A stretch of DNA of 64,000 nt from CAVSKL01 sp963728475 [NCBI: Candidatus Eiseniibacteriota bacterium] (GTDB taxonomy: Bacteria; Eisenbacteria; RBG-16-71-46; JABDJR01). The stretch lies in NCBI GenBank assembly GCA_963728475.1, contig CAVSKL010000004.1, positions 248,001 to 312,000 of the forward strand, in the 5' to 3' direction. This document shows positions 63,010 to 64,000 of the stretch, in pieces; the first letter of the stretch is position 1, and each line of letters starts with the position of its first letter. The notes beneath the pieces are model-generated. The model was not told where the DNA came from. It searched no databases and saw only the letters and a program-made list of their open reading frames with translations. The translations under genes were made by a program, and so were the position numbers.

Positions 63010-64000
63010 CCCGCGAGCGGATCCTGGTCGCCATGTCGGGCGGGGTGGACTCCGCCGCCGCCGCCGCGCTCCTGGTGGCGGCCGGCCACGAGGTGACCGG
63101 GGCCACCCTCAAGCTCTGGTGCTACGGGGGCGCCGCCGCCTCGCCGCGTTCCTGTTGTTCCCTGCGGGACATCGAGGACGCCCGCGCCGCCGCCCACGCC
63201 CTCGGGATCCGGCACTACGTGCTGGACGAGGAAGCGGGCTTCGACCGCGAGGTGGTGCGCCCCTTCGTCGACGCCTATCTTGCCGGGGAGACCCCCAACC
63301 CCTGCGTGCGCTGCAACACCCATCTCAAGTTCGGGAGCCTCCTCGGCCGGGCCCGCCGGCTCGGGTTCGACGCGGTGGCCACCGGCCACTACGCGCGGCT
63401 CGAGGCCGGAGCGGACGGCCCGGTGCTCCTGCGCGCGCGCGACGCCGCCAAGGACCAGTCCTACGTGCTGTGGGGGCTCCGGCGGGAGGATCTCGCCCGC
63501 ACCCGCTTCCCCCTGGGCGCGCATACCAAGTCCGAGGCCCGCGCCGCCGCCCGCGCCGCCGGGCTGACGGTGGCGGAAAAAGTCGAGAGCCAGGACATCT
63601 GCTTCGTCCAGGGAGGCCGCTACGCGGACTTCGTGGCCGCGCGCGCGGACGGCGCCCCCCAGACCGGGGCCGGGGAGCTGGTGGACACCGGAGGGAACGT
63701 GCTGGGCCGGCACCGGGGAGCGGTCCACTACACCGTGGGCCAGCGGCGCGGCCTGGGGGTGGCGGCGGGCGAGCCCCTCTACGTGGTCTCGGTGGACGCG
63801 GCGCGGAACCGGGTCACGGTGGGGAAGGAGAGCGATCTCTACGTGCGCGAGGCGCGAGTCCGCGAGGCGAACTGGGTCTCCTGTGAGCCGCCGCCGGCGC
63901 CGGTCGAGGCCGGGGTGCGGGTCCGCTACCGCTCCCGCCCCGCGCCGGCCACGGTGACCCCGGAGGAAGGGGGCGCTGTGCGGGTGCGGTTCCGCGAGCC
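63006..64000 (+). CDS. mnmA: tRNA-specific 2-thiouridylase MnmA (3' end outside window)
   Basis: GTG 63006 overlaps the cysteine desulfurase stop, and the frame is open to the window end (331 residues visible of about 360-380). Motifs: PP-loop S-G-G-V-D-S near residue 11, catalytic Cys100 in N-P-C-V-R-C and the second catalytic Cys199 in S-Q-D-I-C-F-V. The C-terminal barrel domain is partly visible. MnmA uses ATP and the desulfurase-derived persulfide to form s2U34 on tRNA-Lys, -Glu and -Gln. The C-C-S-L-R-D-I-E-D-A segment near residue 56 adds two Cys that are not part of the core motif; a role for them is not known to me. Confidence 0.93.
   Translation, partial: MTRERILVAMSGGVDSAAAAALLVAAGHEVTGATLKLWCYGGAAASPRSCCSLRDIEDARAAAHALGIRHYVLDEEAGFDREVVRPFVDAYLAGETPNPCVRCNTHLKFGSLLGRARRLGFDAVATGHYARLEAGADGPVLLRARDAAKDQSYVLWGLRREDLARTRFPLGAHTKSEARAAARAAGLTVAEKVESQDICFVQGGRYADFVAARADGAPQTGAGELVDTGGNVLGRHRGAVHYTVGQRRGLGVAAGEPLYVVSVDAARNRVTVGKESDLYVREARVREANWVSCEPPPAPVEAGVRVRYRSRPAPATVTPEEGGAVRVRFRE

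Overview
The window is uniformly high-GC DNA (about 70% G+C by eye) from a Gram-negative, didermic bacterium. It carries LptD, a TonB-dependent receptor, an OmpA-type domain, WecA/Wzx/Wzy/Wzz surface-polysaccharide genes and lipoprotein signals. A PorX-type response regulator (receiver plus PglZ domain) and a secreted protein ending in a FlgD-like/T9SS-like beta-sandwich point to the FCB side of the tree. The TPR-rich, proline/alanine-rich proteins and high GC would suit Candidatus Eisenbacteria or a close relative. This is inference; no rRNA gene is present to settle it.

Layout. 1-10.7 kb is a surface-polysaccharide cluster: two Wzz-like chain-length proteins and a GT4 glycosyltransferase read rightwards. 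A leftward operon encodes a Wzx flippase, an O-antigen ligase/polymerase fused to a GT4 domain, another GT4 enzyme and an ArnT-like transferase. Divergent to it is WecA. 10.8-25 kb holds an FN3 lipoprotein, serS, a histidine kinase, porX, the t6A genes tsaE-tsaB plus rimI, accD, a frameshifted sugar-type ABC ATPase, a ROK kinase and a very large lptD. 25.1-31.2 kb holds a tetraheme phosphoesterase-like protein whose in-frame TGA looks like selenocysteine with a SECIS hairpin, a PLP sulfur enzyme, mgtE and a MATE-like transporter. 31.2-39.2 kb is a rightward run: a TMTC-like membrane-TPR protein, DUF456, an M16 peptidase, a CPBP protease, a TPR lipoprotein and an ornithine-cyclodeaminase-like enzyme.

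39.3-49.9 kb is mostly leftward: a LanC-like protein followed by an O-methyltransferase, a truncated OmpA domain, a large secreted repeat protein, a TonB-dependent receptor and a YifB/ComM ATPase. 50.0-55.1 kb is an apparent phosphate-regulated operon. A Pho-box-like promoter precedes Ppx/GppA, two thymidylate-kinase-like P-loop proteins (the second with a degenerate P-loop), a small basic protein, a CHAD protein and SixA. 55.2-64 kb has apaH, glycogen phosphorylase, two TPR proteins, a cyclophilin, a cysteine desulfurase and mnmA, which runs off the end.

Many genes overlap by 4 bases (NTGA), so much of the window is organised in translationally coupled operons. The best candidates for new biology are the Cys-Gly-Sec tetraheme protein, the Pho-box polyphosphate-type operon with its twin P-loop proteins, the orphan LanC/O-methyltransferase pair, and the histidine kinase next to PorX. 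I saw no CRISPR array, rRNA, tRNA or insertion sequence.
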